Position numbers and translations under genes: made by a program. Shown one piece after another: positions 53,285-61,919 of a stretch of 64,000 nucleotides of DNA. Numbering within the stretch: the first letter of the stretch is position 1; the number at the start of each line of letters is the position of its first letter. The DNA comes from Cohnella terricola (GTDB taxonomy: Bacteria > Bacillota > Bacilli > Paenibacillales > Paenibacillaceae). The DNA is taken from assembly GCF_007786475.1 (NCBI RefSeq), contig NZ_VNJJ01000021.1:1-64000 (forward strand). The letters run 5' to 3'. A model generated the notes under the pieces. That model searched no databases, was not told the DNA's origin, and was given only the letters and a program-made list of their open reading frames with translations.

Positions 53285-53470
53285 AACGATATTTAACATC
53301 GCTAATCTAATCGTTTACCCGTTTTGTTCCTGCAGAAGCGATGTTTTACATCGTTATTAGCGGGAAACCAGGTCTCCTGTCCACGTTGGCGACGCTAATT
53401 ACGATGTTCTTCATCGTTATCGGCCTGCTGTTCAGGACTCCCCCGCTTGATAGCGATGTTTTTCATCGTT
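53285..53470. repeat. four-copy array of short palindromes upstream of cysE
   Basis: Four near-identical elements of consensus (A/G)CGATGTTTTTCATCGTTA occur with cores at 53287-53301, 53339-53353, 53402-53416 and 53454-53468. Each is a CGATG-N5-CATCG inverted repeat; copy 1 is degenerate, CGAT-N7-ATCG. Centres are 52, 63 and 52 bp apart, close to 5, 6 and 5 helical turns. The array lies between the T-box terminator and the cysE ribosome site, so it is also transcribed in the cysE leader. No gene lies within it. Confidence 0.85.
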
Positions 53471-53474
53471 AAAT

Positions 53475-53779
53475 AAAAAAAGTCCCTGCAGCAAATGCTG
53501 CAGAGACGTCTTGACGTGGTCCCACTCTGCTCGAGCCGGCGTCGGAAATCTCGCCTGGCCCCTCTAGGGATGGTAACGGGTTCCCCCCGGCGCCGCTTAA
53601 CGGCATCTGCCTTCCGTATCGCGAGGAAATTCGCGGTACCGTCGGTTGTCCGCTCGGCGGCGCGGCTCCCAGGCGCATTTCGGTTTCGCGGGAATGAGGC
53701 GGCTCTCAGCCGTGTCCGCCCTCTCTGGGCATTCCTTCGCCAAACTTACTTTTCCTGTTCGTCGCACGTTTTCGATATA
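53475..53779 (-). promoter_or_regulatory. cysteine T-box riboswitch controlling cysE-cysS
   Basis: On the minus strand a roughly 300-nt leader shows a large Stem I (GGAATG/CATTCC closing a GGCGG...GCCGCC distal helix) with TGC in GAAATGCG as candidate Cys specifier. The T-box GAGTGGGACCACG sits inside an antiterminator formed by GCAGAG and CTCTGC. A competing terminator has GTCTCTGCAGC paired with GCTGCAGGGAC (plus-strand arms 53482-53492 and 53497-53507) followed by T7. Uncharged tRNA-Cys would favour read-through into cysE-cysS. Confidence 0.88.
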
Positions 53780-53784
53780 GCTCA

Positions 53785-53813
53785 AGTATAGCCGAACCCC
53801 GCATAGGTGACAA
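53785..53813 (-). promoter_or_regulatory. sigma-A promoter of the T-box-cysE-cysS unit
   Basis: TTGTCA-N17-TATACT on the minus strand lies just downstream of the gltX stop codon. It gives cysE-cysS its own transcript starting in the T-box leader. Confidence 0.8.
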
Positions 53814-53861
53814 GAGAAGACCAGCCATCTGCGCGGGAGCCTATCTATGCTCGCGCTTTCC

Positions 53862-55325
53862 TCAAGCGAGCTGCTCCTTCAGCCGCTTCAGCACTTTGTC
53901 GCGGCCGAGCAGCCAGATCGTGCCGTTCAGATCCGGCCCGTGGGTTTGTCCCGTCAAGGCGACGCGGATCGGCATGAACAAGCCTTTGCCCTTGACGCCG
54001 GTCGCGGTCTGCACCGCTTTGATCAAACTCTTCATGTTGTCGATGGAGAAGCCTTCCTCGCCGGCGCCCTCGATCTCCTTCAGGAAAGCGCCTAGAACAG
54101 CGGGAACCGTTTCTTCCGCTAGCACGGCTTTCGCTTCGTCGTCGAACGCCAACGATTCCTGGAAGAACAAATCCGACTGCGCCACGATCTCCGCCCCGAA
54201 CCGCAAATGATCGCGGAATAGCGTCACTAGCGCAGTCGACCATTCCAGCTCCCGTTCGCTCGGCTCCGACGAGATGCGGCCGGCCGATTGCAAATGCGGA
54301 ATACAAAGCCTAATTACCCGCTCCGCCTCCGCTTGCTTCAAGTAGTGCTGATTAAGCCAGCTCAGCTTGGCAGTATCGAATACGGCCGGGCTCTTGGAAA
54401 GCCGGTTCTCGTTGAAGATTTCGATCAACTGTTCGCGACCGTAAATCTCTTCTTCCCCTTCGGGCGACCAGCCCAGCAAGGTGATGAAGTTGAACAACGC
54501 TTCCGGCAAATAACCCAGATCGTCATATTGCTGGATGAATTGCACGATAGACTCGTCGCGCTTGGACAGCTTCTTGCGCTGATCGTTCACGATCAGCGTC
54601 ATATGCCCGAATTGCGGAGGCGCCCAATCGAAAGCTTCATAGATCATCAACTGACGAGGCGTATTCGTAATATGGTCCTCGCCGCGCAGCACGTGCGAGA
54701 TTTCCATCAGATGGTCGTCCACAGCTACTGCGTAGTTATAGGTTGGAATTCCGTCTTTCTTGACGATAACGAAGTCGCCGAAATCATCCGAACGGAAAGA
54801 AATTTCGCCCTTCACGATGTCATGGAACGTATACGTCCGATCGGCCGGAACGGTAAACCGAGTGCTTGCCACGCGGCCTTCCGCTTCGAACTTCGCCCGT
54901 TCTTCGGCGCTGAGATGGCGGCATCTTCCCGAATACTTCGGTGTCTCGCCGCGTGCCGATTGCTCTTCGCGTTCCTTCTCCAGTTCTTCTTCCGTGCAAT
55001 AGCAAGGATACGCCAGCTTTCTGTCAAGCAACTGCTGCGTGTGCGCACGGTAGATGTCCAGACGCTCGGTCTGCCGGTACGGACCGTATTCTCCCGGGCG
55101 GTCGACACTCTCGTCCCAATCGACTCCTAGCCATTTCAAGTATTTAAGCTGGCTTTCTTCGCCCCCGGCTACGTTGCGCTTAACGTCCGTGTCCTCGATC
55201 CGAATAATAAACTCGCCGCCATGGTGACGCGCGAACAAATAGTTGAAAATAGCGGTTCTCGCGTTGCCGATATGCAGATGCCCTGTCGGGCTTGGCGCGT
55301 AACGCACGCGTACTTTATTGGACAT
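53862..55325 (-). CDS. gltX: glutamyl-tRNA synthetase
   Basis: Class I synthetase of 487 aa with HIGH-type motif in [19 protein letters not shown] and the KMSKS-equivalent KKLSKRDE near residue 245. Firmicutes enzymes of this type usually also charge tRNA-Gln with Glu for later transamidation; this is inferred for the family. Located between ispF and cysE as in Bacillus. Confidence 0.99.
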   Translation of the reverse strand: MSNKVRVRYAPSPTGHLHIGNARTAIFNYLFARHHGGEFIIRIEDTDVKRNVAGGEESQLKYLKWLGVDWDESVDRPGEYGPYRQTERLDIYRAHTQQLLDRKLAYPCYCTEEELEKEREEQSARGETPKYSGRCRHLSAEERAKFEAEGRVASTRFTVPADRTYTFHDIVKGEISFRSDDFGDFVIVKKDGIPTYNYAVAVDDHLMEISHVLRGEDHITNTPRQLMIYEAFDWAPPQFGHMTLIVNDQRKKLSKRDESIVQFIQQYDDLGYLPEALFNFITLLGWSPEGEEEIYGREQLIEIFNENRLSKSPAVFDTAKLSWLNQHYLKQAEAERVIRLCIPHLQSAGRISSEPSERELEWSTALVTLFRDHLRFGAEIVAQSDLFFQESLAFDDEAKAVLAEETVPAVLGAFLKEIEGAGEEGFSIDNMKSLIKAVQTATGVKGKGLFMPIRVALTGQTHGPDLNGTIWLLGRDKVLKRLKEQLA

Positions 55326-55354
55326 GAAAATTCCTCCTTAAAAACGTTCCCTCA

Positions 55355-55831
55355 TCAAGCCTTGACCAGAAGCACGGCCGCCTGCGATGCGATGCCTTCG
55401 CCGCGCCCCGTGAAGCCGAGCCGCTCGGACGTCGTCGCCTTCACGTTCACCTGCGATTCCTCGCTCTCGAGGACGCGCGCGATGACGGATACCATCGCCG
55501 GAATATACGGCGCCATCTTCGGCGCTTGGGCGATGATCGTCGCGTCCACGTTGCCGAGCTTGTAGCCGTGTTCCTTCGCCATGGCCCATACGCGTTGGAG
55601 CAGCACGACGCTGTCCGCGTCCTTAAACTCCGGATCCGTATCCGGAAAATGCCGGCCGATATCCCCAAGAGCCAGCGCCCCAAGAATCGCGTCGCTTATC
55701 GTATGCAGAAGCACGTCCGCATCCGAGTGGCCGAGCAACCCTTTCTCGTAAGGGATCGTCACGCCGCCGATGATGCAGGGCCGTCCCTCCACCAATTGAT
55801 GCACATCGAAACCTTGTCCAACTCTAATCAT
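55355..55831 (-). CDS. ispF: 2-C-methyl-D-erythritol 2,4-cyclodiphosphate synthase
   Basis: MEP-pathway enzyme of 158 aa. Metal ligands D9 and H11 (GFDVHQL) and H43 (LLHTISDAI) are present, along with [19 protein letters not shown] and the C-terminal [13 protein letters not shown]. Its start overlaps the ispD stop by 4 nt, so the two consecutive-cluster enzymes are co-translated. Confidence 0.99.
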   Translation of the reverse strand: MIRVGQGFDVHQLVEGRPCIIGGVTIPYEKGLLGHSDADVLLHTISDAILGALALGDIGRHFPDTDPEFKDADSVVLLQRVWAMAKEHGYKLGNVDATIIAQAPKMAPYIPAMVSVIARVLESEESQVNVKATTSERLGFTGRGEGIASQAAVLLVKA

Positions 55832-56535
55832 TTCGGACTTCCTTCCCCCCGACGCCTGGCCGCAAGCAGCAGTTCCGCGAACGTCAAATCCTCCGGCGTC
55901 GTTATTTTCAAATTCGCGTAATCTCCCCGAACGATCGCAACCTTCCGACTCAGACGCTCAAGCAGCATCGCGTCGTCCGTGGCGAACGCGCCTTCTTCCC
56001 TAGCTTGCCGATGAGCCGCCATGAGCTCGGACCGGTCGAACGCTTGCGGTGTTTGTACGCTCCATAACGTACTTCGCTCGGGTGTCGATACGATAAATCC
56101 GTTGCCGTCGGACACTTTAATCGTATCCTTCACCGGCACGGCCAGAGCCGATGCTCCATGCTCCTCCGCGGCGGCGCAGCAAGCCTCGATCTGCTCCGGC
56201 GTCACAAGCGGCCTGGCCGCATCGTGCACGAGCACACCCCGCGTAGTCAGCGCATCCAATCCGGCGTACACGCTATCCTGACGCTCCGCTCCTCCGATAA
56301 TCACTCGCGTGATCTTCCTGAAGCCTTCCCGCTCCGCGACACCGGTCGCGCGATCCTGCTCTCCCGGACCGACGACTAACACGACGGACTTCACAGAAAT
56401 GCTGCGTTCGAACGCTTCTAGCGTGTGAGCAAGTACAGTCCTGCCGGCCAATTCCAGATATACTTTATTCTCCGAGGCCCCCATCCGGGTTCCGCGTCCT
56501 GCCGCGACAACGACGGCTCCCCAATCCATTCGCAT
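55828..56535 (-). CDS. ispD: 2-C-methyl-D-erythritol 4-phosphate cytidylyltransferase
   Basis: MEP-pathway nucleotidyltransferase of 235 aa. The CTP-binding Gly-rich loop [14 protein letters not shown] is at residues 11-24, followed by VHDAARPLV and a C-terminal [11 protein letters not shown]. The start may be the ATG at 56535 or the one two codons in. Together with ispF it supplies isoprenoid precursors. Confidence 0.98.
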   Translation of the reverse strand: MRMDWGAVVVAAGRGTRMGASENKVYLELAGRTVLAHTLEAFERSISVKSVVLVVGPGEQDRATGVAEREGFRKITRVIIGGAERQDSVYAGLDALTTRGVLVHDAARPLVTPEQIEACCAAAEEHGASALAVPVKDTIKVSDGNGFIVSTPERSTLWSVQTPQAFDRSELMAAHRQAREEGAFATDDAMLLERLSRKVAIVRGDYANLKITTPEDLTFAELLLAARRRGEGSPK

Positions 56536-56621
56536 AAGCTCCTAACGCATGATTCCATAATAACAGACGAAAGACGGGACACTAGAGCGCGTCCCGCCCG
56601 TAATTCTATTATCATACCTCG

Positions 56622-57713
56622 TCAAAGCGCTTTTTCCAATAGCTTCGGCTTAGCGAATATCATCCGGCCCGCCGAAGTCTGCAGCACGCTTGTGACGAGC
56701 ACTTCCATCGTCGTTCCGATATAGTCTCTTCCGCCTTCCACTACGATCATCGTGCCGTCGTCCAAATAAGCGACGCCTTGTCCATGTTCCTTGCCATCCT
56801 TGATCACCTGGACGATGATTTCTTCTCCCGGAAGCACGACCGGCTTCACGGCATTGGCCAGATCGTTGATATTCAGGACGGAGACGCCTTGCAGCTCGCA
56901 CACCTTGTTCAGGTTGAAATCGTTCGTCACCACTTTGCCCTGCATCGCCTTGGCCAGCTTGACGAGCTTGCTGTCCACTTCGCCCGGCTCTTCATTCGCT
57001 TCCTCGTAGATCAATACTTTGACGTCGAGTTCCTTTTGGATTTTATTCAGAATATCCAGTCCTCTGCGTCCTCTATTGCGTTTAAGAAGATCCGAAGAAT
57101 CCGCGATATGCTGCAGCTCTTCCAATACGAATTCGGGGATGACTAGAGTCCCTTCGATAAACCCGGTTTTGCATATGTCTGCAATCCGCCCGTCGATAAT
57201 GACGCTCGTATCGAGAATTTTATGCTCCTCGTACCTCGGTCCTTGCTTCTCCGCGGATTCGCTCCTTCCGCGTTCCCTCATCAAGCCTCCGAGCTCTTCC
57301 TTTTTGCGCAAGCCGATGCTCAATCCCATATAACCGAGCGTAAGCGCCGTTCCCGCCGCCAACACGTGCCCGATATACGGAATGTCCGATACGTACGGAT
57401 ACAGGAATGAAGAAAGTGCGAGTCCGCATATTAATCCGACCAAGCCGGACAATATATCCGGCATAGGATAACCGGACAGCCTATCGATTCCCCGTTGCAA
57501 AGATTTAGCCGTCGGAGTGGCGATGGAAGTCGCGAGCAGAAATCCGGCGCAAGCCCCGACGACGGCGCTTAAGGTGCTCCCCGCACTGCTTGATGGGCCT
57601 AGCAGCGATCCCATCCACGGAGTCTCCGCCGACATTTGCGAAGCCGACATCTGTTGGCCCAATAACGCGCCTATAAGAAGGCCGATAGTCTGAATCATTC
57701 TTTTCATGATCAT
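56622..57713 (-). CDS. PIN/TRAM-domain membrane protein (YacL-type)
   Basis: Four N-terminal membrane segments (about residues 5-25, 43-67, 84-105, 112-132) are followed by a PIN nuclease-like domain beginning [15 protein letters not shown] near residue 165, with later acidic positions in [14 protein letters not shown], and a C-terminal TRAM domain ([19 protein letters not shown]). The same architecture is YacL of B. subtilis, next to ispD and disA/radA. Nuclease activity is plausible but unproven. It is 363 aa long. Confidence 0.92.
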   Translation of the reverse strand: MIMKRMIQTIGLLIGALLGQQMSASQMSAETPWMGSLLGPSSSAGSTLSAVVGACAGFLLATSIATPTAKSLQRGIDRLSGYPMPDILSGLVGLICGLALSSFLYPYVSDIPYIGHVLAAGTALTLGYMGLSIGLRKKEELGGLMRERGRSESAEKQGPRYEEHKILDTSVIIDGRIADICKTGFIEGTLVIPEFVLEELQHIADSSDLLKRNRGRRGLDILNKIQKELDVKVLIYEEANEEPGEVDSKLVKLAKAMQGKVVTNDFNLNKVCELQGVSVLNINDLANAVKPVVLPGEEIIVQVIKDGKEHGQGVAYLDDGTMIVVEGGRDYIGTTMEVLVTSVLQTSAGRMIFAKPKLLEKAL

Positions 57714-57832
57714 TAAAAATCACTTCCTCTCTGGTCATTGTTCAGAATCTCGTTAGTAGTATGGGCCAATTTTTCAATTGCTAACCTTCCCGCAGCCCGG
57801 TTCTTAAAGTTTCTTTAAAAACGTTTCTTGTT

Positions 57833-57861
57833 TTGAATTCTCGCAGCCCTTGTTCTATAAT
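57833..57861 (+). promoter_or_regulatory. sigma-A promoter of the 57903 gene
   Basis: TTGAAT-N17-TATAAT on the plus strand ends 41 nt before the ATG. It is divergent from yacL. Confidence 0.82.
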
Positions 57862-57902
57862 AAAGAAGAAAAAGTAAATAAAAGGTAACCGAGGTGGAAC
57901 GG

Positions 57903-58298
57903 ATGAGCGCACCTACGCTTCAACAATTTCAGAGTCAGGTGTCGGAATTATTGCTCCGTCATCGCAGTCTGCTCGATGTTGTCACGAAATACAGCCAATC
58001 CAATGCCTCCGTCAATCGGTCCGTATCGAAATCGATCACGGAATGCGGTTGCATCGAGCTTAACGCGCGTAACCAAGGATTTTCCGCGGAGATGCCCCTC
58101 GATCAGGCCAATCGCCAATCGAAATCCCATATGGAAGGCAATCTCTGCGAACAATGCCGGGACGCCATCAAGAATGAAATGGGCAAAAACTTATTTTATC
58201 TGTCCGCCATGTGCAATCTGCTCGATATCAGCCTGGAGGACGTCGTGGCTCAGGAAGCGGATAAATGCTCGACGCTCGGATGGTTTAATCTCACCTAA
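57903..58298 (+). CDS. conserved hypothetical Cys-containing protein, 131 aa
   Basis: I recognise this as a Paenibacillaceae-type small protein but cannot name a function. The N-terminal half is helical (TLQQFQSQVSELLLRHRSLL). The middle holds ECGCIEL and NLCEQCRD, five Cys that could bind a metal together with Cys near the C-terminus. The ending NLFYLSAMCNLLDISLEDVV vaguely resembles a MazG/dUTPase helix but lacks clear catalytic acids. GAGGTG 6 nt upstream decides the ATG. It has its own promoter and a bidirectional terminator, between yacL and pssA. Confidence 0.75.
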   Translation: MSAPTLQQFQSQVSELLLRHRSLLDVVTKYSQSNASVNRSVSKSITECGCIELNARNQGFSAEMPLDQANRQSKSHMEGNLCEQCRDAIKNEMGKNLFYLSAMCNLLDISLEDVVAQEADKCSTLGWFNLT

Positions 58299-58327
58299 TG
58301 TCGCGGTTTACGGTAAGCCTGAACGCC

Positions 58328-58366
58328 AAAAAGCAGCCCCCGAGCAATCGGGAAGGCTGCTTTTCA
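58328..58366. terminator. bidirectional terminator between the 57903 gene and pssA
   Basis: AAAAGCAGCC pairs with GGCTGCTTTT, with an inner CGA/TCG pairing separated by small bulges. It is A-rich on one side and T-rich on the other, so it can serve both converging genes. Confidence 0.85.
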
Positions 58367-58392
58367 TTTTTATCGAATGGATTTAGTCGGGT

Positions 58393-59139
58393 TTACGCGC
58401 TATGTTCGGATCTTTCTTCTTCCTCGGCTTGTCTGCGTTTAGCCCTTCTTCTCGATGGGAGGAGCGCTTCAACGTTTTTTTTTAAGCCCCACAGCGCATA
58501 AAGGAGCAGCAGCGCCAGAATTACTTTGGGAATCGCCTGTTGGAACATATACGCGAGAATCGCGGCGCCCAGTACAACGACCGGAATCGCCCAGAACGCC
58601 TTTTTCGGCAGTCCCAGCTTCTTGAAATTCGGATATTTCATATTGCTGACCATCAGGAACGACAACGCGAGCGTGCTGATCAGCAGCAAAGAATAATGCA
58701 ATTCGCTGTGGAACAGCGCCAGCGTCGCCAGAACGCCGCCCGCGGCAGGGATCGGCAGCCCGATAAAATAGCCGGGAATCCCGTCGATCACGTTAAACCT
58801 GGCGAGCCTTAACGCTCCACAGATCGGGAAGATCGCCGTAACGATCCATGCGAGAGCCGGATTCACGCCCTGAAACGCCGCTTGATACATGATAAAGGCC
58901 GGCGCTACCCCGAAAGAGATAACATCGGAGAGAGAGTCCAATTCCTTGCCGAATTCACTTTGCGCATTCAAGGCGCGCGCCACGCGCCCGTCCAAACCAT
59001 CCAATAGCATGGCAATAATTACGAGCAACGCTGCTGTATTCGAACTATTCGTTTCATTATTGAATGCTAATATGATGGCGATTACGCCCAAGGTCAAGTT
59101 GCCTATGGTAAATAAATTCGGTATTGATTTCGTAATCAT
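58393..59139 (-). CDS. pssA: CDP-diacylglycerol-serine O-phosphatidyltransferase
   Basis: This CDP-alcohol phosphatidyltransferase is membrane-embedded with about six to seven segments. The signature DG-x2-AR-x8-G-x3-D-x3-D is present, beginning DGLDGRVARAL near residue 47. It makes phosphatidylserine, the precursor of phosphatidylethanolamine. The start is the ATG giving MITKSIPNLF behind GAGGTGG; the longer frame of 282 codons is unsupported. The C-terminal tail is Arg/Glu-rich. Confidence 0.94.
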   Translation of the reverse strand: MITKSIPNLFTIGNLTLGVIAIILAFNNETNSSNTAALLVIIAMLLDGLDGRVARALNAQSEFGKELDSLSDVISFGVAPAFIMYQAAFQGVNPALAWIVTAIFPICGALRLARFNVIDGIPGYFIGLPIPAAGGVLATLALFHSELHYSLLLISTLALSFLMVSNMKYPNFKKLGLPKKAFWAIPVVVLGAAILAYMFQQAIPKVILALLLLYALWGLKKNVEALLPSRRRAKRRQAEEEERSEHSA

Positions 59140-59252
59140 GTTTGCCACCTCGACTTTACTATACCCTATTAGCCGGTTTATTAAGCGCCGACCGGTTCGT
59201 TCTGGATATCTGCCCAGAATATCCATACAGAACATTTCCAATTGTATTCCCC

Positions 59253-60362
59253 TTATATCTGTCTGTCAATAAACACCTGCTCCTGAATTCTTTTCAAACC
59301 ATCCCTGATCGCCCTCGCGCGGACTTCCCCGATCCCGTCTACTTCGTCCAGTTCTTCGGTGGAAGCCATGACAATATGTGGGAGCGTCTTGAAACGATCG
59401 ACCAAATTATTCGTGATGACCGCGGGTAATCTCGGGATTTTGCTTAATAACCGATATCCCCGAGGGAAAAGCCCTTCTTCCACGACCGAACTTAACGAAG
59501 GGTACCCCAGAATTCGAATCAGCGAAGTCGGATCCAACAATTCCTCGGACGAAAGCTTGCGAATGGCCGTTTGGATTTCGCGGACTTTGGCTTCCCCGTC
59601 CTCCTTCGCGTAATCTTTAAGCAACAGCCATGCTTCTTCCTCTGCCGAACCGACAAGCTCTTCTTTCTGCATGCTGATCAATCTGCCTTCATTGCCAAGC
59701 TCAAGCACGTAACGATTAATTTCGTTGTTGATCCGCAGTACCATCTCCGCGCGTTGAATGACGTGGGCAACTTCATACATCGTAACCATTTCTTCGAATT
59801 CCAATGCAGATAGATTGGTCAGCGCTTGCGTGAATACCACCCGATACCTTTCCAACGTCTGAATCGCCTGGTTCGCTTTCGTCAGAATGACGCCCATCTC
59901 TTTAAGCGCATATCGCAATTGCCCCTGGTATAACGTAATGACATTGCGGCGCTGGGAGATCGATACGACTAGCTTGCCGGTTTGTTTCGCGACCCGCTCC
60001 GCGGTCCGGTGCCGGATTCCCGTCTCCGAAGACGGAATCGACGAATCGGGAATGAGTTGGGTATTGGCATATAATATGCGCTTCACGTCTTCATTCAGAA
60101 TGATCGCGCCGTCCATCTTGGCAAGTTCGTAAAGATAGTTCGGGCTAAAATCGCAATCGATGGAGAACCCGCCGTCCACGACCGCCATCACTTCGGGGCT
60201 ATAGCCGACGACGATCAGCGCGCCCGTCTTGGCCCGCAGCACATTCTCCAGCCCGTCCCGGAACGGGGTTCCAGGGGCGACCATCCGCAGCAGCTGATTC
60301 ATCGTCTTCTCCTGCAGGTGTCGTTCTTTTTCCTTAGGATCTTTATCTTTATTTTCTTTCAT
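59253..60362 (-). CDS. disA: DNA integrity scanning diadenylate cyclase DisA
   Basis: This makes c-di-AMP and scans DNA for lesions. The DAC domain shows [20 protein letters not shown] and [18 protein letters not shown], the DGA and RHR catalytic motifs. A helical linker and C-terminal HhH ([15 protein letters not shown]) follow. The start is the ATG behind GGGGGG at 60362, giving 369 aa. A 90-nt longer frame overlaps radA. It sits 14 nt after radA, its usual partner. Confidence 0.98.
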   Translation of the reverse strand: MKENKDKDPKEKERHLQEKTMNQLLRMVAPGTPFRDGLENVLRAKTGALIVVGYSPEVMAVVDGGFSIDCDFSPNYLYELAKMDGAIILNEDVKRILYANTQLIPDSSIPSSETGIRHRTAERVAKQTGKLVVSISQRRNVITLYQGQLRYALKEMGVILTKANQAIQTLERYRVVFTQALTNLSALEFEEMVTMYEVAHVIQRAEMVLRINNEINRYVLELGNEGRLISMQKEELVGSAEEEAWLLLKDYAKEDGEAKVREIQTAIRKLSSEELLDPTSLIRILGYPSLSSVVEEGLFPRGYRLLSKIPRLPAVITNNLVDRFKTLPHIVMASTEELDEVDGIGEVRARAIRDGLKRIQEQVFIDRQI

Positions 60363-60376
60363 ATGATTTATCCCCC

Positions 60377-61744
60377 CTATTCCAATGCGGCCTTGAGCGC
60401 TTCCGCGACCGTCTTCACTCCGATTAATACGATGCCTTCGGGCGGCTGCCACCCCTTCATGCTTTGTTCTGGCATAATAACCCGCTTGAAGCCCAGCTTA
60501 TGCGCTTCCTTCACCCGTTGTTCTGCTCTGGACACCGCGCGCACTTCTCCGGTTAATCCGACTTCCCCGAATACCGCGTCGTACGGCTTTGTCGGTGCGT
60601 CTTTAAAGCTGGAAGCCAGGCTGACCACGGCCGCTAGATCCGTCGCCGGTTCGTCCAGCTTCACGCCCCCGGCTGCGTTCAAGTACGCGTCCTGATTCTG
60701 CATGAACATGCCCATTCTTTTCTCCAGCACGGCGATGACAAGCGCCATTCGGTGATGATCGAACCCGGACGCCATCCGTCGCGGGGACGGAAAATGGGTC
60801 GGAGATACGAGCGCCTGCAGTTCCACAAGAACGGGACGGGTGCCTTCCATGCTGGCTACGACCGTCGAGCCGGCTACGCCGAGCGGCCTCTCCGACAGAA
60901 ACAGTTCGGAAGGGTTCGTGACTTCCCTTAGCCCTTCCTCCTTCATATCGAAGATCCCGATCTCGTTCGTAGAGCCGAAACGGTTCTTCACCGCTCTTAA
61001 AATTCGGAAAGTATGATGTCTCTCACCTTCGAAATAGAGTACGCAATCGACCATATGCTCGAGCAGCCGAGGCCCGGCGATGGCGCCTTCCTTGGTGACG
61101 TGCCCGACGAGCACCGTCGCTACCCCGTTCACTTTGGATATGCGCATGAAATGCGCGGTGCACTCCCTGACTTGCGCAACGCTGCCGGGCGCCGACGCGA
61201 TCTCTGGCCGGTAAACCGTTTGTATGGAATCGATGACGAGGAAATCGGGCTTCACATCGGTGATCGCTTCTTCGATCACTTCCAGATTCGTCTCGCAAAG
61301 CACGAATAATCTATCGTTCAGAGCGCCTAATCGGTCCGCCCTAAGCTTGGTTTGACGAACGGATTCCTCGCCGGACACGTACAGTACCCTCAAGCCTTGC
61401 GAGGAGAGGGAATAAGAAGTTTGCAGCAGCAATGTCGATTTCCCGATTCCAGGGTCTCCGCCGACAAGCAGCAGCGAACCGGGAACAAGTCCCCCGCCCA
61501 GAACCCGGTTAAGCTCCGACATTCCCGTCTCGATTCGCGGTTCTTGCCCGCTTTCTATATCTATGATCGCGCGTGCTTTTTCTTTCGTCCGAGTCAATTC
61601 GCTCCTGCCTACCGGAGCCTTGATCTCCGTCTCGGTTTCTTCGACCATCGTATTCCACTCGTTGCAGCCTGGACACTTGCCCATCCATTTCGGGGACTCC
61701 GTCCCGCATTGGGTGCAAGCGAATTTTATTTTAACCTTCGCCAT
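60377..61744 (-). CDS. radA: DNA repair protein RadA
   Basis: This RecA-like branch-migration helicase has an N-terminal C4 zinc finger (CTQCG and CPGCNEW), Walker [13 protein letters not shown] near residue 94, the RadA-specific [13 protein letters not shown] and a Lon-like C-terminal domain. The 455-aa length is normal. The arrangement clpC-radA-disA is the conserved Firmicutes order. Confidence 0.99.
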   Translation of the reverse strand: MAKVKIKFACTQCGTESPKWMGKCPGCNEWNTMVEETETEIKAPVGRSELTRTKEKARAIIDIESGQEPRIETGMSELNRVLGGGLVPGSLLLVGGDPGIGKSTLLLQTSYSLSSQGLRVLYVSGEESVRQTKLRADRLGALNDRLFVLCETNLEVIEEAITDVKPDFLVIDSIQTVYRPEIASAPGSVAQVRECTAHFMRISKVNGVATVLVGHVTKEGAIAGPRLLEHMVDCVLYFEGERHHTFRILRAVKNRFGSTNEIGIFDMKEEGLREVTNPSELFLSERPLGVAGSTVVASMEGTRPVLVELQALVSPTHFPSPRRMASGFDHHRMALVIAVLEKRMGMFMQNQDAYLNAAGGVKLDEPATDLAAVVSLASSFKDAPTKPYDAVFGEVGLTGEVRAVSRAEQRVKEAHKLGFKRVIMPEQSMKGWQPPEGIVLIGVKTVAEALKAALE

Positions 61745-61856
61745 GGGATAGGCCGCTCCTTTAGTAAATAATGAAAAAAGATGGTTGTGTCTCCATCTTA
61801 AGATTCTACCATTTCCATCAGTATAGAGAAACCTGACATGCCGCGAACGGCAAAAT

Positions 61857-61896
61857 AAAAACCTCCGAACCCCGATAAACGGGGTTTGGAGGTTGG
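61857..61896 (-). terminator. intrinsic terminator after clpC
   Basis: Stem arms 61860-61874 and 61880-61894 (AACCTCCAAACCCCG on the minus strand, one mismatch) are followed by TTTTTATTTT. It separates clpC from radA. Confidence 0.92.
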
Positions 61897-61919
61897 AGTT
61901 CGAAACGATCGATCAGGAA

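Noticed and set aside
53285-53470. Repeat array considered as a CRISPR
   Set aside because: The repeats are short, degenerate and palindromic, the interval sequences are of unequal length, and no cas gene is present.
53600-53650. A second T-box core (GGTACCGCG) in the cysE leader, which might indicate tandem T-boxes
   Set aside because: It lacks an associated terminator and falls within the region expected for the internal stems of the single T-box; only one complete antiterminator/terminator pair is present.
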